Assembly: GCA_017163975.1 (NCBI GenBank)
Contig: JAFFSR010000251.1
Coordinates: 124,001 to 188,000 of the forward strand
Length of the DNA: 64,000 bases
From: Anastatus disparis
Taxonomy: Eukaryota > Arthropoda > Insecta > Hymenoptera > Eupelmidae
Reading direction: 5' to 3'
A program made the position numbers and the translations under genes. Positions 24,739-36,360 of this stretch are shown piece by piece. Every line of letters begins with the position of its first letter. The first letter of the stretch is position 1. The notes beneath the pieces are model-generated. The model was not told where the DNA came from and did no database searches. It worked only from the letters and a program-made list of their open reading frames with translations.

Positions 24739-24856
24739 CTTCTAATGTAGACGTCTCGTTGCCGGAAGCATTGAATTTACCAAAAGCAGCGAGACTCCAA
24801 AACAATGCGGCGTTAAGCGGTGCGACATTGTGATGCTGAGGATGATACATTGACAT
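24739..24856 (-). CDS. RNF220: RNF220 coding exon 1 (putative start)
   Basis: The exon begins at ATG 24856-24854 in the context AAAATTATG, with A at -3. It encodes MSMYHPQHHNVAPLNAALFW and continues through SLAAFGKFNASGNETSTLE to the first base of codon 40. The donor reads GAAG|GTACTA, weaker than the others, and reading through it meets TAG after three codons. The exon ends in phase 1 and exon 2 requires exactly two bases to complete a codon, so direct splicing creates an uninterrupted frame (TLE-G-KKKFSADPTCC). The AALF segment just before the finger may correspond to AALF in human RNF220. A second in-frame ATG lies at 24850. An additional phase-compatible exon between this one and exon 2 cannot be ruled out. 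Confidence 0.7.
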
Positions 24857-24966
24857 AATTTTAACACTTAATATAACAGTATTTAACACTTTTACACTTT
24901 TATACACGGGAAAAAGGAAAAGACGCACAGCAACGATCCTGTCGCGCGCTATCCAAATTCGAAACT
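24857..24966 (-). other. Putative RNF220 5' UTR
   Basis: These 110 bases lie between the candidate initiator and the start codon. On the minus strand the part nearest the ATG is AT-rich and contains no upstream ATG close to the start. A TATAAAAG occurs at 24904-24897; used as a TATA box it would leave a leader of only about 15 bases, so it is more likely ordinary leader sequence, but this alternative stays open. Splicing within the 5' UTR was not detected. Confidence 0.4.
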
Positions 24967-24969
24967 GAA
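24934..24969 (-). promoter_or_regulatory. Candidate Inr + DPE core promoter of RNF220
   Basis: On the minus strand TCAGTT (24968-24963 region, with A+1 at 24966) fits the arthropod initiator consensus TCAKTY. Counting from that A, bases +28 to +32 read GGATC, an exact match to the DPE consensus RGWYV at the canonical spacing. Upstream on the same strand there are TCTC runs (GAGA sites) near 25050-25080. No convincing TATA box stands at -30. The spacing match makes this a specific prediction, but short motifs also occur by chance. Confidence 0.45.
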
Positions 24970-25976
24970 CCCTGCAGCACTCAGACTGCAAGGCCTTGTG
25001 TCCTGTGTGTCGTCAGAGTCACGTTGTGTTCTGTATACATGTGAGAGGGGGAGAAAAGAGACAGAGAGAGAGAGAAACTCGTATATGTACACAGTTAGCT
25101 GAAGCGACAGTCGCACCCTTCTTTAGACCTGAATCATCCCCTAAAGTTAGAGAGAAAAAAAAGAAGAAGAGAGAAAAAGAATGCCTATATACTACTGTAT
25201 GTATATATGATCGAGAGTAGAAGAAGAAGTCGGTATTCTGTTTTGGAGCGAAGAAATTTTTTAACAGGAAATAAAGATTGTTACTTGGGTGTTTATTGAA
25301 GCGATGAGGATACGGCGACGACGGCACGAGGATGTTGAAAGATATATATATTGTCGGCTTGGCAGGTTTACTCATTGATGTGTGAATGAATTTTATGCTT
25401 ATAGATCTATTTATTGTTTTTATTGTAAATAATGCGCTACTTTCTTTGGAACATTTATTTTAAATGTAATTTAATAACGCGTATCAACTATTTGCGTTAT
25501 ACAAAAAAATAGAGAAAAATATTGTATTATTTAAATAAATTAGATTTGTAGTAGTTCAAAAAGAGTTAATCATTTTTTTTTTAAACTTTTTTTTTGGATG
25601 CATTCAATCATACTATTTTTAATTTATAGACATTTATTATATACATTGAAAGCATTTATCAGTTAACATCTTGAATACCTAGCGAATCATGTTTTTTTTT
25701 TCTGGTGAATATAACAGAGATAGACCGAAAAGCAAAAGCTCATCAATCACAGGGAAACGCTATAAAAATTTTCAGGCTATTTATTGGATATACAAAATAT
25801 TTTCAATATATTTCAGCTTTATCATCACGGCAATTTAAAAAATACCATTACAATTACAAAAATATCTTAGAGATATTTTGTAAACAAAAAATATTTAAAT
25901 TAATTAATATTTTTAATTTTAAATGTTTTATTCTGGCAGAGTTCAGAATCATCAAATAATATTTTTTTATTTTTAA

Positions 25977-26168
25977 TTTAACGTCGTTGTATTTATGCTA
26001 TCATTACGATGCTAATTAGCGACGGAGGTCGTTTCAGTATATTTGTGAACAAAGCACGTGTATCGTATACAGTGGTGCTTGTATCAATCGGTCGCCGAGA
26101 GCGGGAATCGAACTCGAGTCCTCGAGATTATGAATCCTGAGCTCTACCGACTGAGCCACTGAGACCTC
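25977..26168 (-). mobile_element. tRNA-derived SINE, copy 2
   Basis: Read on the minus strand the element starts GGTCTCAGTGGCTCAGTCGG and continues TAGAGC, a well-preserved tRNA A-box, followed by TTCATAATCTCG at the anticodon position and GAGTTCGATTCCC as B-box. The tRNA-like head even keeps a GGTCTC start. The body (CCGATTGATACAAGCACCAC) and 3' part (GCTAATTAGCATCGTAATGA, GATAGCATAAATACAACG) match the copy at 2146-2343. A T-rich block on the left and AATATTTATTTT on the right could be a target-site duplication, but the match is imperfect. The head is better preserved than in copy 1, suggesting a younger insertion. Confidence 0.88.
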
Positions 26169-28984
26169 TACATTTTAGAATATTTATTTTCAAATAAAAA
26201 CATATTTTCTAATGATAACAATGAATTAATTGTTTTATTCTTACATTGATCAAATAAAATTGAACAAAACAAGTTCAATGCGTTCTTATTAAACAAATGA
26301 ACACTGGCATTTGGTATTATAAATCTTACAAAAAAATTTAAATTTAAATATATGAAATCGCGGAGACAGTTATTATTCGAGTAAACAAGGTATCCGAGAG
26401 AAGATCTGATTTGACGTCCAAGCATAAAAGGAGTTTTTCTGACCTTTTCTACAATAATAAGCAGTACGTAGCAAAAGGCAAAAGCCTGCCTACAGATTAG
26501 TTAACTGACTTCTGAATGACACGCGCGCTAACACAAACTAACCCACCGAGAATTCTGACATTTATACGTGTGTACGTGAATAAGCTTAAGCCCGTACACT
26601 CTCGCTTCATTCACAATGGACCCTTATATACATATACATATTATACTATGCGTAAAAATAAAAAAAATAAAATAAAAAAGAAATAGAGAAGCGAAAGTAT
26701 CGAAAGGAATAAAAAAAAAAAGAGATGAGGGAATTAACGATTATTTTCGACGTAAATGTATATATTAAGGATGATAGAAGCTAAGGTGCGACATATATGT
26801 ATGTTGCGGCACCTATTTGAGGATGTCATATATAGAGCTTTTGTATTGTATTATAAGGGACTGATTTTCTCTCTCTCTCTCTCTTCCCTTTTCTCTGGAC
26901 GCATGGAACTGTGCCTAATCGCGCTAATACAGATGTCAGTTTTGGCGACACTTTGCCCTTGTTACTAAGTATGTATATACACTTTTATATATATGTGTAC
27001 AGCTGGCAGTTTTGTGTCTCGATCGACGCTTGTTTCTATCTTTCTTTTTTTATTCTTTTCTTAATTGACGAGCTAAAGTGTGAAAAAAAAAGTAGCAAGG
27101 GAGAGAGAACGAGCAGTTTTATTGGCTGAGGGATAGTTTAAGTTTATCGGATGGTTATTAGTTTTTGTAACGGACAACAAGATTTAGTTTATTTAAGTTA
27201 ATGCTACGCTCAATCTTTCGCCAGTTATTGGGGAAAAGATTACTAATGCGCTTTCATGTAAGAATTTTTATTTCGTGAATAAAATTTGAGCTTCATTCGA
27301 ATTATTAGAAATAAAATTTTACATTTATTTCAAATTTTCTTTAAAAGTGGAAATAATTTTTAATTTTATAATATTTTCATGAAAATATTATCAAAAGAAA
27401 ATCGTTCTTTTCTAAAAAAAATCAAATAATCCAAGCATAAAAAATAATCTATAAAATACGCTTCTTTAAATTTTTGTATTTATGCGTATTACATAAAATA
27501 TAGAGCCAACAAAACAAACAGACGAAGCTCGAGGAGTTTAGGGGTATAGACATTTATGTAGTGCGGGTGATGATGTATAACGTTTTGAGCATAAGCAAAG
27601 GCAACACAACAATGATACGCGTATATATCTGGACCCTAAACGTCGCTTGTTTTGTCCATGAGCAACGTAGCGCATTGGAATTGCACAGTCGGCTGTGTTT
27701 GCAGTCATGCAAGATTTTGTACTCTCTCGCTCTCTCTTCTCCTGTTTATGTCTTCATATATACAGGATACTACTAGTGCTAACTGCTAGTGTAGTCTAAC
27801 ACGTCGTCCTACGTCATCTTTGCGTTTACCCGCAAGTCTGCTCGACATTCAAATGTTCACTAAGAACATGTATTAACTAGTTTATGAGCTGAACTTGCTA
27901 ATATTCGAATTTCAAATACATTTTTTAAATTTTTATAAACAATCTAAGAAAAAACTTGATATGTACAAAGACAGTTTGTGTAATGTACGTATAAATGAAA
28001 ATAGAAATTTTTTTTAGTTAAAAAATGTCATGTTCACAAATAAGAATATTTTTATTTTAATCTAAATTATGCACGTATGATGCAAGTGATTTTCTGTAAA
28101 CAAATTAGTAAATTAAACTTACGATTTTACAAAACATGTTACATATTTACCAAAGTTCATAAATAATCATGAAAATCAATAAGAAATCCATAATTTGTTG
28201 AGCGATCGGATATTTGTTAATCGATTAAGTTTAATTAATTTTACTCAAAAATAAACAAAAGATCAATATTGAATAAGCTTAAGAGTTTTCCGTATCAAAC
28301 GCATAGCTTCACATGTTCCTGAATAAACAAATAGCATTAAAGTTAAATGTTCAATTAATCATGTAAAAATCAACATCCTCATTCTATTAACCTAATTTGA
28401 ATAACCCATTGATCCGGCGATTATTGTGCTCCTTGCTACATGACGATGACGGAAACGTAGAAATTCAATAAAGAAAAACACATAGAACCATTAATCATAA
28501 GCGGAAAACTGACTGTACGTACGCACGCGGAACGAAATAAAGTGGGCGCTTTGGCTGAAGCAAAGGTTACAGTAGCTGAAAATCATTTTAGAAAGAAAAA
28601 GAAAAGGAATTTTTTTTTTCATATTTACGCCTTGGAGAACGATTTGTCGGCAGGATCAGCCAGGCAAAAGCCGAACGTACGTCATGTATATGATATACCT
28701 GAGTTTACCTGGTGACAAAAATAAAAAGAGTATAGCATTTAATACGTATAATACACACAAGGACATTAGTAAGTGAAAAGAAGAGCGGCTCATGGCTCTG
28801 AGTATAGTTTCCCCTTATACTTTTCTAACAAAGGACAAAACACGAAGAGAAAGGAGAGAAAGATTTCTTTGATCGCTATGGCAGCTCAAAAGCTTAGCGA
28901 GGATTATACAGTCAAAAGTCATAGTTAGAATTTGTCGGTCCATTGACTCACCTTTGACTAGTTTAGATTTCTCAAAAAAGAATT

Positions 28985-29028
28985 CGTATATATATATATA
29001 TGTGTGTGTGTATATATACGTATACATA
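28985..29028. repeat. Alternating purine-pyrimidine tract (TA/TG)n
   Basis: A continuous 44-base alternation composed of (TA)n, (TG)n, (TA)n and CGTATACATA. The central TG part could favour left-handed DNA. It makes spurious Tyr/Ile/Thr/His-rich open frames on both strands. Confidence 0.85.
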
Positions 29029-30284
29029 GACGAATATAGGCTTCCGGTTTTCCTAAATGAGAAAGAAGAGAGAACACCTGCCTGTCATTCAATTCGTTCT
29101 CTCATGGGTATTCCGCGCTCCTGTCTCTCGCGTGCTTTAGAGTTTCAAATTGTATTTAGACTACATATATATACATATATATGCGTAGAGTTTACCTTTT
29201 GCGAAGCCGCCACCGCCGCACACATCACGCGGTGTATGCGCGATGCTACAGTGACTGGCCTATAGCGAGCCACCACCGGCTAATCACATTCGAATTGACC
29301 GACAGCTAAACTTCGGGCATGTATATTCGTACGATTAATTCACTAATTTCAACAATCCCGACAAGGTAAATCATTATTTCTCTGGAAAAACAGGAAAATT
29401 TAAACAATTCAATGTCAAATCATTATTTATTGAGATGTTTAGATTTGTTGGTACAAGTATTTAAAGTTGTTAAAATTTATTGATTACGTCACAAACATTT
29501 TGCAAATGTTATAAAAAAATTAATTTTTATGAATCATTACGTATTATAACATTAAAATGCGTGAAATAAATGTGATAAAAATTGAGTCCCGAAAATCGTA
29601 AATGAAACTGTATGTTTAAGTTTTGACAAAAGAATAATAAAAGAGCGTGAAGAAAAATTTTCTATTTCAATGATTATTCTAAAAAGAACAAATGAATCGT
29701 CGTAAATAGCCATGAAAATCAGTAAAATGACCGAACTAAAGAGACGAAAATTTCGTTTTAAAGGAGAAAAGACAGCATGGGGTGTATTGAGAGTTCACCT
29801 ACACAGGTATACATATACACGCTATTCTATACATTTACGAGCGTACAGTAAGCTATACTCTCCTTTCGTGAGAAATTAGCTTTTGAGGGGGGGTATATAG
29901 GATGAGCGCCATAATATGAAACGTTCGCGCGCCAAGTGTGCTGGCTGCTAAGCGCTTTTCCTCCTTTTGACTCTGCGGATAATAATAATAAAGGGATCCT
30001 TCTCTCTCTCTTTCTCTCAACGTTTTCTTCTCAAGATATTAGTTAGCAAGGAACGATCTGTCGCTCGAAAACCCCTTTTACTTTTTCTTCCTCTATTTCA
30101 CTCTTATCCTTGGTTACGTCTTATCGGCGTGTTCTTCATTTCCCCTTTTATTTCTCTCTTTTTTTTTTCTCCTCGTGCTTTTAAATATATATCCAAGATA
30201 AAGAGAAATTTAGGGCTAATTGTTTGATAGCGATGCTCGATGTTATATAGGGAGATTCGATTATAGCAAGTGAGAAAACAATGA

Positions 30285-30308
30285 GAGAAGAAGAAGAAGA
30301 AGAAGAAG
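30285..30308. repeat. (GAA)n microsatellite
   Basis: A GAA triplet run in an otherwise non-coding segment. No splice-site context or coding neighbour suggests it encodes poly-Glu or poly-Lys. Confidence 0.85.
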
Positions 30309-32811
30309 GGAGAATCTTATAGATAATTCATTGCTTGTAAGTGGAATTCGATTGAACTTTCCGATTCTAATCGAAAAATCTAAATGTTATTTCTATGCCT
30401 TGCCGGAGTTTAACTGAACATTCAATTCGTTATGCTTCTGGTTTTCTTAAACTTTCAGGTTTCAGAGGAAAGAGAGAGAGTCGGCTTTTGTGGGGATTTC
30501 CTCAATGGGATTTTACGGATGATACTGAAAATACGCGATCGTGTAACTTTTTTTTAATATTGTGTGAGAACAAATTAATGTCTCTTTAAATATCTTATTT
30601 TTTAATATTAAATTATATACTTTTTTAAGTTGTAGGTTTACTTTTAATACAATGATTATGCTCACATTTAAAATAAATACATGAATTATGCATTTAAAAA
30701 TAAGTACGGAATTTTTTGTCATTTATTTTACAAACGTTGTAAATACTGAACGGAAAGTATTAGTTAATATGAAATTTTTATTAACTTAGGCAGTATTATT
30801 GATTTTTTTAAACTTACAGATTAGTTTTATAGCTACAAACTGTTTTTTTTTTTATTTTTAACCAGTTTTTCAATGGATCTTTTTAGATTTGATCAAGTAA
30901 GTTTAATTACGTATTACTGTTGCAATTATCCTGTTATATATACAAAAGAGCCAACAATATTTTACATAAACATATCGATAAAAATCTTGTAATTCGAAAT
31001 TTTTAAATAATATTATTTAAAAACTAATTGCAAAGTAAAATACATGAACAAGTTTTATTTTAATTTCTTTTGGGTAGCCGTTTTTCATTTCCTATATATA
31101 CAAAGTATAAAAAATTTATCTATCAAATGATTCAAATTCCGCGGAGAAACTTTATATTTCAAAACATCTTTCGTATCCGATAAAATAATATTCTGTTTCT
31201 TTAATTAAATTTTATGTCGATTCTATATAAACTCAGAAAAGCAAGTTCCTCAATTAGCACATACATATTCAAGAAAAAGTTGCAATCTTTTATAAAATAA
31301 ATAAAAAAAAAAAAATATAAGAAAAATAATAAAACGGTATATAAAACCATATGAGCATTCGTTTCATGTTCGCAATAATTCGAAGTAGAAGATTAAGTAA
31401 AGCATACCTCCGCGCGCACACTCATTATAACGTCTTATATGACTATCATCTTAAAAAGTCCGATATATTAAAAAGATATTTATCTCTGGCTCTTGAGAAG
31501 CTGGCTCTCATATACCGCGGAGGGTATAGAGCTGAAAATTAGTTGAATTTTTAAAAGTAACGACGGATTTTAATACTCTAGTAATTTGCTTTGGTTTTTA
31601 TAACTTTAACGTAAATACCCTAAAACTACTGTAGAACTACCTAATCAGTATTAGCAAGACCTGCTCGTATTACTGTCATAAGCGAATAAATTTATAGCGT
31701 ATTTCTATCCATAATATAAAAGAATGATAATAAAATAAACGAAGATAGTAAATTATCATAAAATCAAATAGAGTTGAACTGTCTTTTAGACTTTTGATGG
31801 CAACTTGAATAATTACACTGAAAATTTTAGTTATAAAAATATCTTCCCAAAGTACACTTTGCTCGAACGATCCTATTACAATTTATTTATTTTATTAAAA
31901 ACAATTTTTACTATACGAAATTGCTATGGATTAAAACAATTAAACGATTTGTAACGATTGAAATCGGAATAAAACAAATATTATCTAAACTGATGGAATA
32001 ATTTATTTTAGATTATTCTAATGATTAATTCATCAAAGATAAATGCGTAGAGCAGCAGCCAGTGCCTAGTTTAATTTAATACAATGAAGTATCCCGACCA
32101 ACGGAATATAACATTCACTTGGCACATTTCATTTATAATTACTACTATTTAACCAATACCAACGGATATTCTAATTTAGTCTAATTATCAACGTATTTGA
32201 TAATATATTCATCTACTGCTCCTACTGCTCTACTAGTTTCACGTGATTAAAATGTCAATGTTTTTTTTCTTTCTTTTGGAATAACAGCTATACGCATAAT
32301 TTTAGTCTAGAAAAGTAAGCTTAAAACTTTATGTATCTCAATTTTTCGCTTTTAGTATATACGTAGTATCACTTCTTTTCTTCTGGGTATACACTTCTCG
32401 ATGTATACGTATAAAAAAAAAGGAGCATAAATATCGCTTGTTTATACGCGTCAAAGCACATATACGCATACATAGTTTATTCTCCCTTCGTCTTTGTCGT
32501 CGTTTTGTCGACCGATTTCGTCTAAATTTGCGAATAAAAGTTTACATCGTATAAGGTTTAAAGCATAGTCCTTCGTACGTTCGGTTCTTGTTGAAAGTTA
32601 CGCGCTTTTTTCACATACGAGGGATCATAAAATCGAAATTCAATATCAAGTATAAGGAGGAGAGTGTGCGTGTAGGCGTCATGTATGACACGAGAATGTC
32701 AAAAGGGGAAGAGAATATAGCGTTGATGCTACACGTCGACGCAAGAGAGCGAGAGAGTTGCAGCATTCGTTTAAAAGAGTAAGACGAAGAGAAGAAAAAG
32801 AGAAAGAAAAA

Positions 32812-32834
32812 AAAAGAGAGAGAGAGAGAGAGAA
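32812..32834. repeat. (AG)n microsatellite
   Basis: An AG run at the end of a purine-rich block extending from about 32780. Its reverse reading produces a Ser/Leu/Phe-rich false open frame. Confidence 0.85.
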
Positions 32835-35800
32835 GCGGTTGTAGGTAGTTTGACACGCTCGTAAAAGACGGGCATTTTAATACAATTTACAAGAAAGTAT
32901 AAAGCCAAAGAGCAAGAGAGAAAGAGAGTCTGAAATCGGGACGTTTTTCACTTTGAGTACAGCGCCAAGAAGATGTGCCACTGGCTCTTCTTTTTTTTTC
33001 TCCATATTTTCTTTTTTGTTTCGTTCTCTCTTTCTCTCTTACTTTGGTGTACTCCTTATGTGTATCGGCTGGACGCTTCGCGAGCGCGCTAATAAAACCA
33101 AAGTTTAAGAGCTTTCAGAAAGTCTTGAGTTCTTTCTCTCTCTCTTCCTCTTCTCTTTTCCTTCGTTCGTGATATCTATAAAGACGACGATAATAAAATG
33201 ATAAAGGAAGCCGAGTCGAAAATTAGAATTGCTTTTACTAAAGACTTTACGATGATAATCTTTTAGCTGGCCGTCGTTTACTTTCTCCTCTCTGATCGTT
33301 GTGCTGCGTTGCGTTGTGCTGGCTCTGTTGAAAAATTTTTCTGACGACAAAAATTCTACGTACGTTCGGTAATATGTGTATACGTACACATACATAATAA
33401 ACAGAAGGCTTCTGATACTAGGAAAGGTGACGGCGATATTTTATAAATTTTACGAGCCAGACGTCTCCCCGTTACGAAAAAATTATGTATATAGACAAGA
33501 TCGAAGAATGAAGGAAGAAAAAAGGGCGAACGAGAGAGTCCTTTGCAATTCCTTTAGTCTTGTTCACTTGAGTGAGAAGCTCGGCTAATTGTCGCTTATT
33601 AAAAAGGTCGAAGGCAATAATCAAAGGACTTACTGGTATACTCTTCTTCTTCTTCTTTCTTAATCTCCAAGTAATTTCCTGTTTAGCGTTATATTTTATT
33701 CTCTAGGACTCCTTCTTTCCTTGGCACTTTATATCGTTCGTTGAAATATTTCAGGCTTGCATAGTGCGCGCTACGTTAAATTTAGGCAAGTAGTTATCGA
33801 CAGCTGATGGAAGCGTGTGCAACTCGCCGTTCAACCGTTTGAATTTAATTAATTATCAGCGGATAATTGAACTTTCAGGTCGCGTGCAGAGAGTGAGAGA
33901 GAGAGAGAGAGAGAGAAAGAGAAAGAGAGAGCTCCCCATGTACACACATGTGTGGGCCGAAGAGTGGCCGCGAGCGATTAACGTGAAACGTAATTCGAAA
34001 CGATAATGTTCGACGAGCATATTATCGTATATATAGATGCAAAGAGAGAGAGAGAAACCATGAGCTTATAAACAAATTGTACACCTGTATACATTTTACA
34101 AGTTGAAGGTGTATTGATATACCACTATAACTCCGAGAGTTCTGGACATTGCGCTTCAAGGGATATGGCTATATATACATACATACATATGTATGTATAT
34201 TGCGGGTAGATTATATGATGTTCTCGGATATCCGAGAAGACTCTTGAGTATATTATGCTTTCTACGTTTGTCTTTGGCCGTTTCGATCGAAGGGTCAATT
34301 TTAAACTGTCGTTTATTTTATTATCTCTATTTTAATGCTCGATGCCGTAGATTAGACAAATTTATTGTTCGTATTATTAGATGTTCAGTAATTAATAAGT
34401 AATGAAAAAATTGAATTTGATACTCGTGTTTTATAGCTAACGTAAGCGCAAATTCGTTATGTAATAAAATATTTGTATTTTATTAAAAAATTCTATTTTT
34501 TTTTTCTATAACTTTAAATAATATTTCCCATGGATTTGAATGTGCATAATAAATTGCAGAATTTATATCTCTTACCTGTGCGCGAATATCACTATTGATA
34601 GTTCAAACTCATTTACATGTAGTAAAATTTAAGAATAAATTTTAAACAAAACTAAAAAAAAAATTGATCTACATGATATCCTCGGGAGTGCGTATGCATG
34701 TACGCATACCGGTTTTTCGAACGATTTCGGTAAAAACGTTTCATCAATACGATTTTTCCATGTTCCAGCCAATGATCGACCACACGTGTGCAAGTAAATT
34801 CATAAATTTTTTATAGGTTCAATATATATGCATTGATATTTCATAATAATGTTTGAGAAAAAAAAAATATTTTCCTCCTCGTCAAAAGACGTACAAATTT
34901 CATTGGTTGTTAAGGAATGATATTTGCGCTTTGCGGCAAAAGGAAAATTCTTCTTGACAGTTAATGAATTGTAAATTCAATTATGCCTTTTGGATTTAGC
35001 CTTGGTACTATAAGCAATCGTTTTTAGCCTCAGCTTCGAGAACTAAAGAAATTTTTCGCAATAATTAACAAACGATTATTCGAGCCAAATTATTTTCGAT
35101 TTATCCACTTTAAATATATATGCAGGCGCGCTTGTACACGAATATAATACTTTTATTTATGGATTTATTTAAGAGACAGAAAGTTCTTTCGACATGATAA
35201 TAAAAAGTAAATGCTCGGTACCGTTAGATTATTTACAATCTTTTCATGACTTCTCGATAAATTCCCTCGCTCGCTCAGACTGCTTTAATGTTTAACATTT
35301 TTCCTTTTGAATTGTTCATATTTTAAAGTTAGTTTTAAATAAATTTTTCAATAGTTTATATTATAATAATAAATTTATTAGAATTAGATAAAATCTACAA
35401 AGCTTGTACAGTTGTATCCCGTGTAATATATGATTTTGTGTATTCTCTTAAAAATACTTTTAGTACAAAATTTTCCGATATAAGAATGAAGCAGTAATAA
35501 AAATAATTAAAAATATTAAAATTTTTTATTAAGGAAATAAAATAAAGTTTAATGAATAAACAACTAAAGCAAGAAGAGTTTCCACGCTAATTTGCTATAG
35601 TCATTTAATGGTAAACTGTATAGGGAGTTTTAGCGATTAACCAGCTCATCGATCGTCAAATTCAAGCCGATAAGAGCTCGTTTGCGACGAGTCGCCGCAA
35701 AATTAACACATTCTTCTCTTTCTCTCGCTCTCGCACCCTTTCTCTTGTATATATAGCAGCATGTGCACAAGCAGAAACAGAGTTGAACGCGAATAGCAGA

Positions 35801-36295
35801 ACGAGAGCCGTAGGACGACAATCACGGAATAATGTGGCCGGCCCGAAATGTGCGGTACTGCGGTTCTATCTCCTCTATATGTATAGACGTTGAAGCAAAC
35901 GCTAACGTCAGAGTAACACTTCCGCGATAGGAGCCCTCACAATTATCGTCGAATTAATTTACCAACACTTTGCAAAATATACATCGATGCGTGTCAGGAT
36001 CAACTTTAAAAGAGAGAAGAAGAAACTCTTTAGAGGTATAGAGAGATTAAAAAGAGAAGAAGTTGAGGAAGAAAAAGAAGAAGAGAGACAAGAAAAGAGA
36101 AAAAAAAGAGAGAAGGATAAAGTTAGCCGACACATAAATTGCACTTGGTAGTAGAGAAGTAAAAAGGCTTTGGAGACAATTAATAATTCGAGTGAGCATG
36201 CGGTTGAGCAATTTGTCCGGCATGGAATTCCATGAGCTACTTTTTGACGACTGACCGGTTGGTCGTCGAACGATCGAACACACTCTTTCAACAAT

Positions 36296-36298
<3 letters not shown>

Positions 36299-36360
<62 letters not shown>
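36299..36360. repeat. (TA)n(CA)n compound microsatellite
   Basis: About 27 TA units followed by five CA units, the longest simple AT repeat in the window. The minus-strand open frame with a long Tyr-Ile run is entirely due to it. Confidence 0.95.

Larger units (their letters stand above)
6268..24966 (-). other. RNF220 gene, whole locus (six coding exons)
   Basis: This is the reconstructed transcription unit, read on the minus strand. Joining the six exons gives 118+269+247+476+75+72 = 1257 bases, or 418 codons plus a stop, with all junctions in phase (1, 0, 1, 0, 0). Every intron begins GT and ends AG. The predicted product matches vertebrate RNF220 in order: a CPVC zinc motif, the YKRVKANRQ block, EEYEW, YTEADVI, a coiled coil before the RING, and a C-terminal GAKKLCPQC...LRRIY tail. 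Human RNF220 is about 566 residues, so this form has a shorter N-terminus. Introns from 5' to 3' are about 14,685, 533, 488, 1,282 and 344 bases. RNF220 in vertebrates is a ubiquitin ligase implicated in Sin3B turnover and in Wnt and Hedgehog signalling; the same role here is inferred. Extra 5' exons or alternative promoters cannot be excluded. Confidence 0.85.
24967..36298. other. Upstream non-coding region, proximal part
   Basis: Apart from the SINE at 25977-26168, no coding gene, tRNA or larger mobile element is recognised. AT-rich blocks (25.4-26.4, 27.2-28.5, 29.4-29.7, 30.5-32.3 and 34.4-35.6 kb) alternate with GC-richer ones containing GAGA/TCTC, GAA and TATATA tracts. A GC-richer, complex patch at 29195-29330 (with GAAGCCGCCACCGCCGCACA) and one at 33790-33880 are not repeats and might be regulatory elements or untranslated exons. 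Open frames here are low-complexity or short. Confidence 0.55.

Noticed and set aside
24897..24904. TATAAAAG as the RNF220 TATA box
   Set aside because: It would place the start about 15 bases before the ATG; the Inr+DPE pair upstream fits better, although this was not excluded.
27368..27391. Perfect 24-base palindrome centred on TTTTCATGAAAA
   Set aside because: It is short, AT-rich and isolated; palindromes of this kind are expected by chance in this composition.
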